A stretch of 5,799 nt of DNA, taken from positions 1-5,799 of the forward strand of contig JASFWK010000135.1 of assembly GCA_050049355.1 (NCBI GenBank). The letters run 5' to 3'. A model generated the notes under the pieces. The model made no database searches, had not been told where the DNA came from, and saw nothing but the letters and a program-made list of their open reading frames with translations. Numbering within the stretch: the first letter of the stretch is position 1; each line of letters opens with the position of its first letter. Of this stretch, positions 1 through 5,721 are shown one piece after another. The translations under genes and the position numbers were made by a program. The stretch is from JASFWK01 sp050049355. Its GTDB lineage: Bacteria; Chloroflexota; Anaerolineae; B4-G1; DUEL01.

Positions 1-2
1 TC

Positions 3-479
3 CGGGGGAACGTAGACACTCGTCTGCGTAAGCTCCGAGGCGGCGATTACGAAGCGATCATCCTAGCCGCCGCTGGCCTGATTCGCCTGCAGCAGGACGG
101 ACAGGTCACAGAGTTTCTGTGCCCGGAGGTGATGCTTCCGGCAGCAGGGCAAGGAGCGCTAGGTATAGAAATCCGCGCCGACGACGACCGGTTCCGGGCG
201 CTCGTCACCTCCGTGAACCACTCGCCCAGCTGGACTGCCGTCGCAGCCGAGCGGGGCTTCATGGCCCGCCTGGGTGCCGGCTGCCGCGTCCCTGCCGCTG
301 CCTATGCTGTGGTAGAGAACGAGCAGGTCTGGCTGCGGGCGTTGGTCGCCAGCCCCGAGGGAGAGGTGATAGTGCGGGGGGAACGACGAGGACCCGCGGA
401 CCAGGCCAAGGCACTAGGGCACGCGTTGGCAGAGGAGCTGCTGGCAGAAGGAGCAGCGGAACTGCTGGGAAGTAACTGA
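3..479 (+). CDS. hemC: Hydroxymethylbilane synthase (porphobilinogen deaminase), C-terminal part, 5' end outside the window
   Basis: HemC joins four porphobilinogen molecules into the linear tetrapyrrole hydroxymethylbilane in the cytoplasm. The visible 158 residues open directly on the family signature RGNVDTRLRKL, followed by AIILAAAGLIRL and then LPAAGQGALGIEIR, which lines substrate- and cofactor-binding parts of domain 2. The cysteine that carries the dipyrromethane cofactor is in ARLGAGCRVP (codon 282-284) and is intact, so the enzyme should be functional. About 64 residues of domain 3 follow, close to the usual length, ending at TGA. The frame is open to the left edge; roughly the first half of the protein lies outside. 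The next gene follows on the same strand after a short spacer, and its HemD half uses this enzyme's product, which fits one operon. Identification rests on motifs and is close to certain. Confidence 0.96.
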   Translation, partial: RGNVDTRLRKLRGGDYEAIILAAAGLIRLQQDGQVTEFLCPEVMLPAAGQGALGIEIRADDDRFRALVTSVNHSPSWTAVAAERGFMARLGAGCRVPAAAYAVVENEQVWLRALVASPEGEVIVRGERRGPADQAKALGHALAEELLAEGAAELLGSN

Positions 480-555
480 GCGGCCACCTTAGGGAGAGGC
501 AAACGGGAAGTGTGCCCAGCAGGGCGATCATAAGTCGAACGGCACAACAGCAGAT

Positions 556-561
556 GGAGGA
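556..561 (+). promoter_or_regulatory. Shine-Dalgarno (GGAGGA) favouring a TTG start at 566
   Basis: GGAGGA ends four bases before TTG 566. The other in-frame starts are weaker: ATG 554 has only CACAACAGCAG in front of it, and GTG 512 has GGGAAG only one base away or GGGAG about 15 bases away. The spacing to 566 is slightly short, so the choice is a preference and not proof. Confidence 0.5.
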
Positions 562-565
562 AGAC

Positions 566-2122
566 TTGACCCAATCTGGCATCGTCTATCTTGTTGGTGC
601 AGGACCGGGCGATCCTGGTCTGATTACTGTGAGGGGACGCGAATGCGTGGCACAGGCAGACGTGGTCATCTACGACCGCCTGATCGGCTCAGAGCTGCTG
701 GAGGCGGCCCGCCCCGACGCAGAACTGATCTATGTCGGCAAGTCAGCCGATCGGCATACCCTCTCGCAAGATAGGATCAATGCTCTTATTGTAGAGAAGG
801 CGGAGAACGGGCTCCGAGTAGCCCGTCTGAAGGGAGGCGACCCCTTCGTCTTCGGACGAGGGGGGGAGGAGGCTCAGGCCGCCGTCGCCGCCGGCATTCC
901 CTTCGAGATCGTCCCCGGCGTCACCAGCGCGATCGCAGCCCCTGCCTACGCCGGCATCCCCCTCACCCACCGAGACCTGGCATCCTCTTTCGCCGTGGTC
1001 ACCGGGCACCGGCGAGAAGGGGCAGAGAGCGCCGATGAGGGCCTGGGGCTCGATTGGGCAGCGCTGGCGAAGATCGACACACTGGTCATCCTGATGGGCG
1101 TGGGTAACTTGCCGATTATCACCGAGGAATTGCGGAACGCGGGACGCGATCCGGAGACGCCAGCGGCTCTTATCCACTGGGGTACGACCGCTCGGCAGAA
1201 AGTGGTCGCTGGAAGTCTCAAGAATATCGTGGCGCGCGTGCGAGAAACTAGATTGCGCCCACCGGCCGTGCTTGTGGTGGGCGAGGTGGTGACTCTACGA
1301 GATTGCTTGCGTTGGTTTGAAACTCGGCCCCTCTTCGGCCTGCGTGTCCTGGTCACCCGCCCCCGAGCACAGGCCGGCGAGCTCTCGAAACGGCTGCGTG
1401 CGCTGGGCGCGGAACCGGTCGAGCTTCCGACCATTGAGATTCTCCCACCTGAGGATTGGTCGCCGCTGGACGCGGCCATCGCTCGCCTGGACGAGTACGA
1501 CTGGGTCATCTTCACCAGCGTCAACGGAGTGCGGTTCTTCTGGAAACGCCTCAGCAGGGCAGAGAAAGACGCCAGGGTATTCGCCAATGTCCATCTGGCG
1601 GCCATAGGCCCGGCCACGGCCGCCGAGCTTATGCAACACGGACTCCGTGCCGACCTCGTGCCGTCCCGATACGTGGCTGAGGCAATCTTGGATGAGATCG
1701 AGCCAGTAGGAGGTAGACGCATCCTCCTTCCCCGCGCGAACATCGCCCGTCCAACGCTGGCTGAGGGCCTCATCGCGGCTGGAGCCAGCGTGGACGAACT
1801 CGTCGCTTACCGAACGGTGCTGAGCACGCTGAACGGTGAAGTAGTGAACAGGATCCGCCAGATGATCGCGTCGGGAGAGGTGGACATCCTCACGTTCACC
1901 AGCTCCTCCACCGTTCGCAACTTCGTCTCGCTCTTGGAAGGTGCCCCATCCCTGGCCGAGGGGACGATTGTTGCGTGCATTGGCCCGGTGACCGCCAAGA
2001 CGGCGCGAGAGGTGGGCCTACCGGCCGACGTGATCGCTGCCGAGCACACGACGGACGGGCTGATCCAGGCTCTGATTGACCACGTTCGCGAAGGCCGATT
2101 GAGTGTGAAGGAGAGAGTATGA
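566..2122 (+). CDS. cobA/hemD: Fused uroporphyrinogen-III C-methyltransferase / uroporphyrinogen-III synthase
   Basis: This bifunctional cytoplasmic enzyme makes uroporphyrinogen III from hydroxymethylbilane (HemD half) and methylates it twice with S-adenosylmethionine to precorrin-2 (CobA/SUMT half). From TTG 566 it is 518 residues. Residues 4 to about 250 are the methyltransferase: VYLVGAGPGDPG near the start, then GGDPFVFGRGGEE, PGVTSAIAAPAYAGIPLTHRD (split in related enzymes by little variation) and LMGVGNLP. From about residue 257 the HemD half begins with LRVLVTRPRAQAG, followed by IFTSVNGVRFF, AAIGPATAAEL, LLPRANIARPTL, LTFTSSSTVRNF and the ending CIGPVTAKTAREVGL. There is no Met8/CysG-like NAD-binding dehydrogenase-ferrochelatase domain, so precorrin-2 oxidation and iron insertion need another protein. 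The start is uncertain: GTG 512 or ATG 554 would add 18 or 4 residues that do not look like family sequence. It ends four bases before ahbC. Confidence 0.95.
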   Translation: MTQSGIVYLVGAGPGDPGLITVRGRECVAQADVVIYDRLIGSELLEAARPDAELIYVGKSADRHTLSQDRINALIVEKAENGLRVARLKGGDPFVFGRGGEEAQAAVAAGIPFEIVPGVTSAIAAPAYAGIPLTHRDLASSFAVVTGHRREGAESADEGLGLDWAALAKIDTLVILMGVGNLPIITEELRNAGRDPETPAALIHWGTTARQKVVAGSLKNIVARVRETRLRPPAVLVVGEVVTLRDCLRWFETRPLFGLRVLVTRPRAQAGELSKRLRALGAEPVELPTIEILPPEDWSPLDAAIARLDEYDWVIFTSVNGVRFFWKRLSRAEKDARVFANVHLAAIGPATAAELMQHGLRADLVPSRYVAEAILDEIEPVGGRRILLPRANIARPTLAEGLIAAGASVDELVAYRTVLSTLNGEVVNRIRQMIASGEVDILTFTSSSTVRNFVSLLEGAPSLAEGTIVACIGPVTAKTAREVGLPADVIAAEHTTDGLIQALIDHVREGRLSVKERV

Positions 2123-2125
2123 AAC

Positions 2126-3307
2126 ATGATCAGCGTTACTAGACTCTTGTGCGCTCAGACAGGTCCACAGGATCATCTACGCTACCGGTGGAGAAGGAAA
2201 CACTCCGCCCACGGCTCTGCAGAAGCTAATCTGCACCGCAGACCTATTGTGGTCTGGAACTCGACCAAGGCGTGCAACCTGCGCTGCATCCACTGCTACT
2301 ACACTGCCCAAGCCGGCCCTGATCCCAACGAGCTGAGCACCAGCGAGGCTCGAGCCTTCATAGACAACCTAGCCACCTTCGATGTACCTGTGCTCCTCTT
2401 CTCCGGAGGAGAACCACTTCTGCGGGACGACCTGTTCGAGCTGGGCGCCTACGCCGTTGAGAAGGGAATTCGCACTGTGATCTCGACGAACGGCACTCTG
2501 ATCGATCGTGCCGCGTCGCAGCGGATTAAGAGAACAGGGTTCTCCTACGTCGGTATCTCGCTCGACGGCATTGACGAGACCAACGATCGCTTCCGTGGGG
2601 TGAGCGGGGCCTTCGACGCAGCACTGGCAGGCTTTCACCACTGTCAGGAGGCCGGTGTAAGAACGGGACTGCGGCTGACTCTGAATAAGCACAATGTCCG
2701 GGACCTTTCTGATATTCTAGATCTACTCCGCCAGGAAGGCATTCCGCGCGCCTGCTTCTACCACCTCGTCTACGCTGGCCGAGGACAGCGTATGCAGGAG
2801 GACGACCTGACCCCGGAGGAGACCCGCGCAGCAGTGGATATGATCTTCGATCGCGCGCTGGCCTTCCACAGCCAGGGCGTGGAGATCGAGATCCTCACCG
2901 TCGACAACCACGCTGACGGGCCGCATCTTCTGCGTCGGGTGGCGCGAGAGCACCCCCAGCGGCACGAGGAGGTGCTGGCTCTCTTGCGAGCCAACGGCGG
3001 GAATGCCTCCGGCATCGGCATCGCGGCCGTGGATCACCTGGGTCGCGTCCACCCCGATCAGTTCTGGCAGCATCACTCTTTCGGCAACGTGCGCAAGCGA
3101 GCCTTCGGCGACATCTGGACCGATACGTCCGACTCCCTGATGGCGGGTCTGAAGGATCGCAAACCACTGCTCAAGGGGCGCTGTGCGCAGTGCCAATACT
3201 TGGATTTGTGCAACGGCAACTTTCGGGTTCGAGCCGAGGCCGTCCACGGCGACATCTGGGCACCGGATCCGGCCTGCTATCTCACAGACGAGGAGATTGG
3301 ATTATGA
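2126..3307 (+). CDS. ahbC: 12,18-didecarboxysiroheme deacetylase (Fe-coproporphyrin III synthase), radical SAM
   Basis: AhbC removes the two acetate side chains of 12,18-didecarboxysiroheme to give Fe-coproporphyrin III in siroheme-dependent heme synthesis. The 393-residue protein carries the radical SAM cluster motif CNLRCIHC (C50, C54, C57) and the SAM-binding GGEP at 94-97, then ISTNGTLID and VGISLDGIDETNDRFRG. The C-terminal part holds C353, C356, C362 and C384 (GRCAQC, LCNGNF, DPACYL), fitting a second iron-sulfur cluster. What separates AhbC from other radical SAM enzymes, from my knowledge of the family, is CFYHLVYAGRG, LTVDNHADG, GRVHPDQFW and the ending NFRVRAEAV...WAPDPACYLTDEEIG. 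The N-terminal stretch of about 40 residues (MISVTRLL...DHLRY) is also family-like and supports ATG 2126. A related NirJ role in heme d1 synthesis is less likely given hemB and ahbD next door. Its last codons contain the Shine-Dalgarno of hemB and overlap hemB by four bases. Confidence 0.92.
   Translation: MISVTRLLCAQTGPQDHLRYRWRRKHSAHGSAEANLHRRPIVVWNSTKACNLRCIHCYYTAQAGPDPNELSTSEARAFIDNLATFDVPVLLFSGGEPLLRDDLFELGAYAVEKGIRTVISTNGTLIDRAASQRIKRTGFSYVGISLDGIDETNDRFRGVSGAFDAALAGFHHCQEAGVRTGLRLTLNKHNVRDLSDILDLLRQEGIPRACFYHLVYAGRGQRMQEDDLTPEETRAAVDMIFDRALAFHSQGVEIEILTVDNHADGPHLLRRVAREHPQRHEEVLALLRANGGNASGIGIAAVDHLGRVHPDQFWQHHSFGNVRKRAFGDIWTDTSDSLMAGLKDRKPLLKGRCAQCQYLDLCNGNFRVRAEAVHGDIWAPDPACYLTDEEIGL
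3291..3295 (+). promoter_or_regulatory. Shine-Dalgarno of hemB inside the end of ahbC
   Basis: AGGAG lies eight bases before ATG 3304 and is encoded within the conserved DEEIG tail of AhbC. Together with the ATGA stop/start overlap it fixes the hemB start at 3304, ruling out a longer version from 3190, and suggests translational coupling of the two genes. Confidence 0.75.
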
Positions 3308-4344
3308 GTTACTTCCCGATCTACCGACCGCGCCGACTTCGAATCAGCGAGAACTTCCGCCGGATGGTGCGTGAGACCGCGCTCTCTCCAGCCGACTTCA
3401 TCTACCCTCTCTTTGTCGTCCACGGAGAGAAGACAAAGCGAGAGATCCCTTCGATGCCCGGCAACTACCATTGGTCGGTGGATCTACTTCGCGAGGAAGC
3501 GGAGGAGATCGTCAGTCTAGGCATCCCGGCAGTGATACTCTTCGGTCTGCCGAGGAGCAAGGATCCGACGGGACTAGAGAACTTCGCCGACGACGGCATC
3601 GTCCAGCAAGCAGTGCGTGTGATCAAGGATGCCGTGCCGGACCTGGTGGTCATCACGGACATCTGTCTGTGCGAGTACACCGACCACGGGCACTGCGGTC
3701 TGATCAAAGGGAAGCGAGGCAACTCACCCAAGCCTCTCCCAGAAAGCCGAGGACTGCCGGACGGTTACATCCTAAACGACGAGACCCTGAAGATCCTGGG
3801 GCAGGTAGCCATCTCCCATGCCCGGGCCGGTGCTGATATGGTGGCCCCCTCGGGAATGATGGACGGGATGGTGGAGGCAATCCGCGACGCTCTGGACGAG
3901 GCTGGCTATGCGCACCTGGGCATCCTCTCCTATGCCGCCAAGTACGCCTCCAACTTCTATGGACCCTTCCGAGATGCCGCCCAGTCGCCTCCGCAGTTCG
4001 GCGACCGTCGAAGCTACCAGATGGACCCGGCGAATGCACGCGAGGCACTGCGAGAGGTGGAGCTGGACATCCGGGAGGGAGCCGACATGATCATGGTCAA
4101 GCCAGCCCTCCCCTACCTGGACATCATCCGCATGGTGCGGGAGTCCTTCGATTATCCCGTGGCAGCCTACAGCGTCAGCGGCGAATACTCCATGATCAAA
4201 GCCGCGGCCCGCCTGGGCTGGGTGGATGAACGCGGCGTCGCCCTGGAGGCCCTTACCGCCATCAAGCGAGCTGGCGCCGACGTGATTCTCACCTACTGGG
4301 CCAAAGAGGCAGCGCGCTGGCTCCGTTCCGCTGGGAGCGGATAA
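3304..4344 (+). CDS. hemB: Delta-aminolevulinic acid dehydratase (porphobilinogen synthase)
   Basis: HemB condenses two 5-aminolevulinate molecules into porphobilinogen, the common step for all tetrapyrroles. From ATG 3304 it has 346 residues, somewhat longer than the usual 320-330. Both Schiff-base lysines are present: K213 in YAAKYASNFYGPFRDA and K266 in MIMVKPALPYLDI. The metal-site cysteines C121, C123 and C131 are in DICLCEYTDHGHCG, so a zinc-type active site is expected. FGDRRSYQMDP (232-242) and the ending ILTYWAKE are also standard. The odd part is residues about 136-153, a basic, proline-rich stretch between HCGLIK and YILNDETL where most family members have only a couple of residues; it accounts for the extra length. 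Gene position between ahbC and ahbD, with overlap on one side and a one-base gap on the other, points to joint translation with heme synthesis. Confidence 0.97.
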   Translation: MSYFPIYRPRRLRISENFRRMVRETALSPADFIYPLFVVHGEKTKREIPSMPGNYHWSVDLLREEAEEIVSLGIPAVILFGLPRSKDPTGLENFADDGIVQQAVRVIKDAVPDLVVITDICLCEYTDHGHCGLIKGKRGNSPKPLPESRGLPDGYILNDETLKILGQVAISHARAGADMVAPSGMMDGMVEAIRDALDEAGYAHLGILSYAAKYASNFYGPFRDAAQSPPQFGDRRSYQMDPANAREALREVELDIREGADMIMVKPALPYLDIIRMVRESFDYPVAAYSVSGEYSMIKAAARLGWVDERGVALEALTAIKRAGADVILTYWAKEAARWLRSAGSG

Positions 4345-4345
4345 G

Positions 4346-5434
4346 GTGCCTCCGATGCTGAAAAACCAAGTCCCGCGCGTCGTTGCCTGGGAGTCAACAC
4401 GCGCCTGCAACCTTGTGTGCCGTCACTGCCGAGCCAGTGCTCAGGAGACGCCGGAGCCTGACGAACTGACCACCGCGGAGGTGATGGGGTTGATCGATGA
4501 GATCGCCGCTTTCTCCCAGCCCATCTTCGTCATCAGCGGAGGGGAACCTCTGATGCGAGCCGACGTGTACGACATCGCCGCCCACGCCACTGCGCAAGGG
4601 CTGCGGGTGGCCCTCTCTCCCAACGGCACGCTCATCACCCCTCAGGCCGTGAGGCGCATGCAGGAGGTTGGCATACAGAGGATCTCGGTCAGCCTCGATG
4701 GCTCCTGTGCGGAACTTCACGACGCCATCCGCGGCGTGCCCGGGGCTTTCGAGGCAGCCGTGCGCGGCCTCGGCTTCTGTCTTGACGGGGCCTTGCCCTT
4801 TCAGATCAACACCACCGTCATGCGCCAGAACGTGAACGACCTGGAGGCCATCCATCGATTGGCGATCTCCCAAGGAGCTGCTGCGTGGCACATCTTCATG
4901 TTGGTGCCTACAGGCCGGGGCCGGGTGGACGACGAACTCACGCCCCAGGGTTACGAGCGGATCCTGAACTGGATCTACGAGACCGCCCAAGAGTCCCCCA
5001 TCCCACTGCGAGTGACCTGCGGCCCCCAGTTCGTGCGCCTCGTGCTCACCCGCCAGAAAGAATCGGTCGCCCCGCCCAACCTCGTTGGCAGACACGGGGA
5101 GGGTGGACGCCCGGGGATGGACCGTATGACGCGCGGCTGTCTGGCCGGTGTAGGCTACTGTTTCATCTCCCACCGGGGCGAGGTCCACCCTTGCGGTTAT
5201 CTGCCGGTGCTGGCCGGGGACATCCGCCAGCAGGATTTCCAGACCATCTACCAGCAGTCGCCGGTCTTTCAAAGCCTGCGAGACCTGGACCGGCTGGAGG
5301 GGAAGTGCGGAATCTGCCCGTTTGTCCGCCGATGCGGCGGCTGCCGCGCCCGAGCCTACAGCCTGGCAGGCAACTATCTGGCCGAGGAACCCTACTGCCT
5401 CTACGAGCCGCCTCGGCGTGAAGCACAATCGTAA
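4346..5434 (+). CDS. ahbD: Fe-coproporphyrin III decarboxylase (alternative heme b synthase), radical SAM
   Basis: AhbD oxidatively decarboxylates two propionates of Fe-coproporphyrin III to vinyl groups, giving heme b without oxygen or HemN/ferrochelatase. The 362-residue product has the radical SAM cysteines C21, C25 and C28 (CNLVCRHC), GGEP at 65-68, LSPNGTLI and ISVSLDG. The C-terminal region has C265, then GEVHPC ending at C283, then C321, C324, C330, C333 and C351. This Cx12Gx4C...Cx2Cx5Cx2C...C array is SPASM-like and should hold at least one extra [4Fe-4S] cluster. The stretches HPCGYLPVLAGDIR, KCGIC, RRCGGCRARAY and LAEEPYC match AhbD as I know it. GTG 4346 has GGGAG eight bases upstream; ATG 4355, with AAGGTG six bases upstream, would remove three residues. 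It follows hemB after one base. Other SPASM maturases resemble it, but the neighbours favour heme synthesis. Confidence 0.91.
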   Translation: MPPMLKNQVPRVVAWESTRACNLVCRHCRASAQETPEPDELTTAEVMGLIDEIAAFSQPIFVISGGEPLMRADVYDIAAHATAQGLRVALSPNGTLITPQAVRRMQEVGIQRISVSLDGSCAELHDAIRGVPGAFEAAVRGLGFCLDGALPFQINTTVMRQNVNDLEAIHRLAISQGAAAWHIFMLVPTGRGRVDDELTPQGYERILNWIYETAQESPIPLRVTCGPQFVRLVLTRQKESVAPPNLVGRHGEGGRPGMDRMTRGCLAGVGYCFISHRGEVHPCGYLPVLAGDIRQQDFQTIYQQSPVFQSLRDLDRLEGKCGICPFVRRCGGCRARAYSLAGNYLAEEPYCLYEPPRREAQS

Positions 5435-5466
5435 GAACTCTCTCCTCCCAGAACCCAGAGGATAGT

Positions 5467-5474
5467 GAGGTGAT
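5467..5474 (+). promoter_or_regulatory. Strong Shine-Dalgarno (GAGGTGAT) for the small membrane protein
   Basis: GAGGTGAT is fully complementary to the usual 3' end of bacterial 16S rRNA and ends five bases before GTG 5480. An in-frame TGA at 5471 means that the coding frame cannot start earlier, so this site and the GTG define the start of the 55-residue gene. Confidence 0.75.
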
Positions 5475-5479
5475 GGACT

Positions 5480-5647
5480 GTGTATGAAGACGAAGATAAC
5501 GACAGGCATACCCCCCAGAAGCGCCAGTATCCGACCCTCTACGAAAAGGGGGTGCCCGTGGCGCTGGGGATCATTGCCATAGCCATTGTTCTTCTGTTGC
5601 TGGTCATCGTCGGCGTGGCTCTGGGCCTGCTCCCGGGGGGAGGCTAA
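5480..5647 (+). CDS. Small single-helix membrane protein, 55 residues, function unknown
   Basis: I do not recognise this protein's function. Translation from GTG 5480 gives a charged, mostly acidic head (MYEDEDNDRHTPQKRQ), a linker YPTLYEKGVP, one strongly hydrophobic segment at about residues 26-51 (from VALGIIAIAIV to VGVALGLL) and a short PGGG tail. Lysines and arginines lie only before the helix, so the head is probably cytoplasmic and the tail outside. No cleavage site, cysteine or heme-binding CxxCH is visible. The near-perfect Shine-Dalgarno, the in-frame stop just upstream and the clean membrane topology are the evidence that it is real. It starts 45 bases after ahbD without a convincing terminator between, so it is probably co-transcribed. 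A link to heme handling or to the membrane protein downstream is only a guess. Confidence 0.75.
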   Translation: MYEDEDNDRHTPQKRQYPTLYEKGVPVALGIIAIAIVLLLLVIVGVALGLLPGGG

Positions 5648-5672
5648 CCCCAACGGGGGTATATGCGGCATA
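5647..5672. repeat. Two adjacent short inverted repeats after the small membrane gene
   Basis: ACCCC-AACG-GGGGT (5647-5660) can form a 5-bp GC-rich stem with a four-base loop, overlapping the TAA stop. TATGC-G-GCATA (5662-5672) is an 11-base palindrome directly after it. No T-run follows, so a Rho-independent terminator is unlikely; a weak pause, an mRNA-stabilising hairpin or a protein site is possible, as is chance. Confidence 0.3.
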
Positions 5673-5680
5673 GGGCCACA

Positions 5681-5690
5681 AGGTCGACCT
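5681..5690. repeat. Perfect 10-base palindrome AGGTCGACCT
   Basis: This palindrome lies 32 bases before ATG 5722 and 16 bases before its Shine-Dalgarno. It could be an operator half-site pair for the next gene. It is short enough to occur by chance, and I see no clear -35/-10 pair next to it. Confidence 0.2.
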
Positions 5691-5705
5691 CAGTTTTCAA
5701 ATGCC

Positions 5706-5713
5706 AAAGGAGG
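5706..5713 (+). promoter_or_regulatory. Strong Shine-Dalgarno (AAAGGAGG) for the last gene
   Basis: AAAGGAGG ends eight bases before ATG 5722, an optimal layout. It is the best ribosome binding site in the window and is the main reason for calling the truncated gene that follows. Confidence 0.8.
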
Positions 5714-5721
5714 AAGTTATC

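Noticed and set aside
946..1773. A 275-codon minus-strand open frame inside cobA/hemD
   Set aside because: Its arginine-, serine- and proline-rich translation is typical of a shadow frame, and the plus strand is covered by clear SUMT and HemD motifs.
3190..3303. An N-terminal extension of hemB starting inside ahbC
   Set aside because: The extra 38 residues are not HemB-like, and ATG 3304 has a well-placed AGGAG and an ATGA overlap with ahbC.
2126..5434. NirJ-type radical SAM enzymes for heme d1 synthesis
   Set aside because: The AhbC and AhbD signatures fit better, and no nirS, nirF or nirD/L/G/H-like gene is present in the window. Genes outside could still change this.
5435..5479. Promoter or terminator in the spacer after ahbD
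   Set aside because: Only a 4-bp CCTC/GAGG pairing with no T-run and no plausible -35/-10 pair was found; the Shine-Dalgarno is the only clear element.
5647..5660. Intrinsic terminator after the small membrane gene
   Set aside because: The 5-bp stem is short and no T-run follows.
4394..5671. A 425-codon open frame on the minus strand across ahbD and the small membrane gene
   Set aside because: It is antisense to two well-supported genes, has no recognisable motif, and long antisense frames are expected in GC-rich coding DNA.
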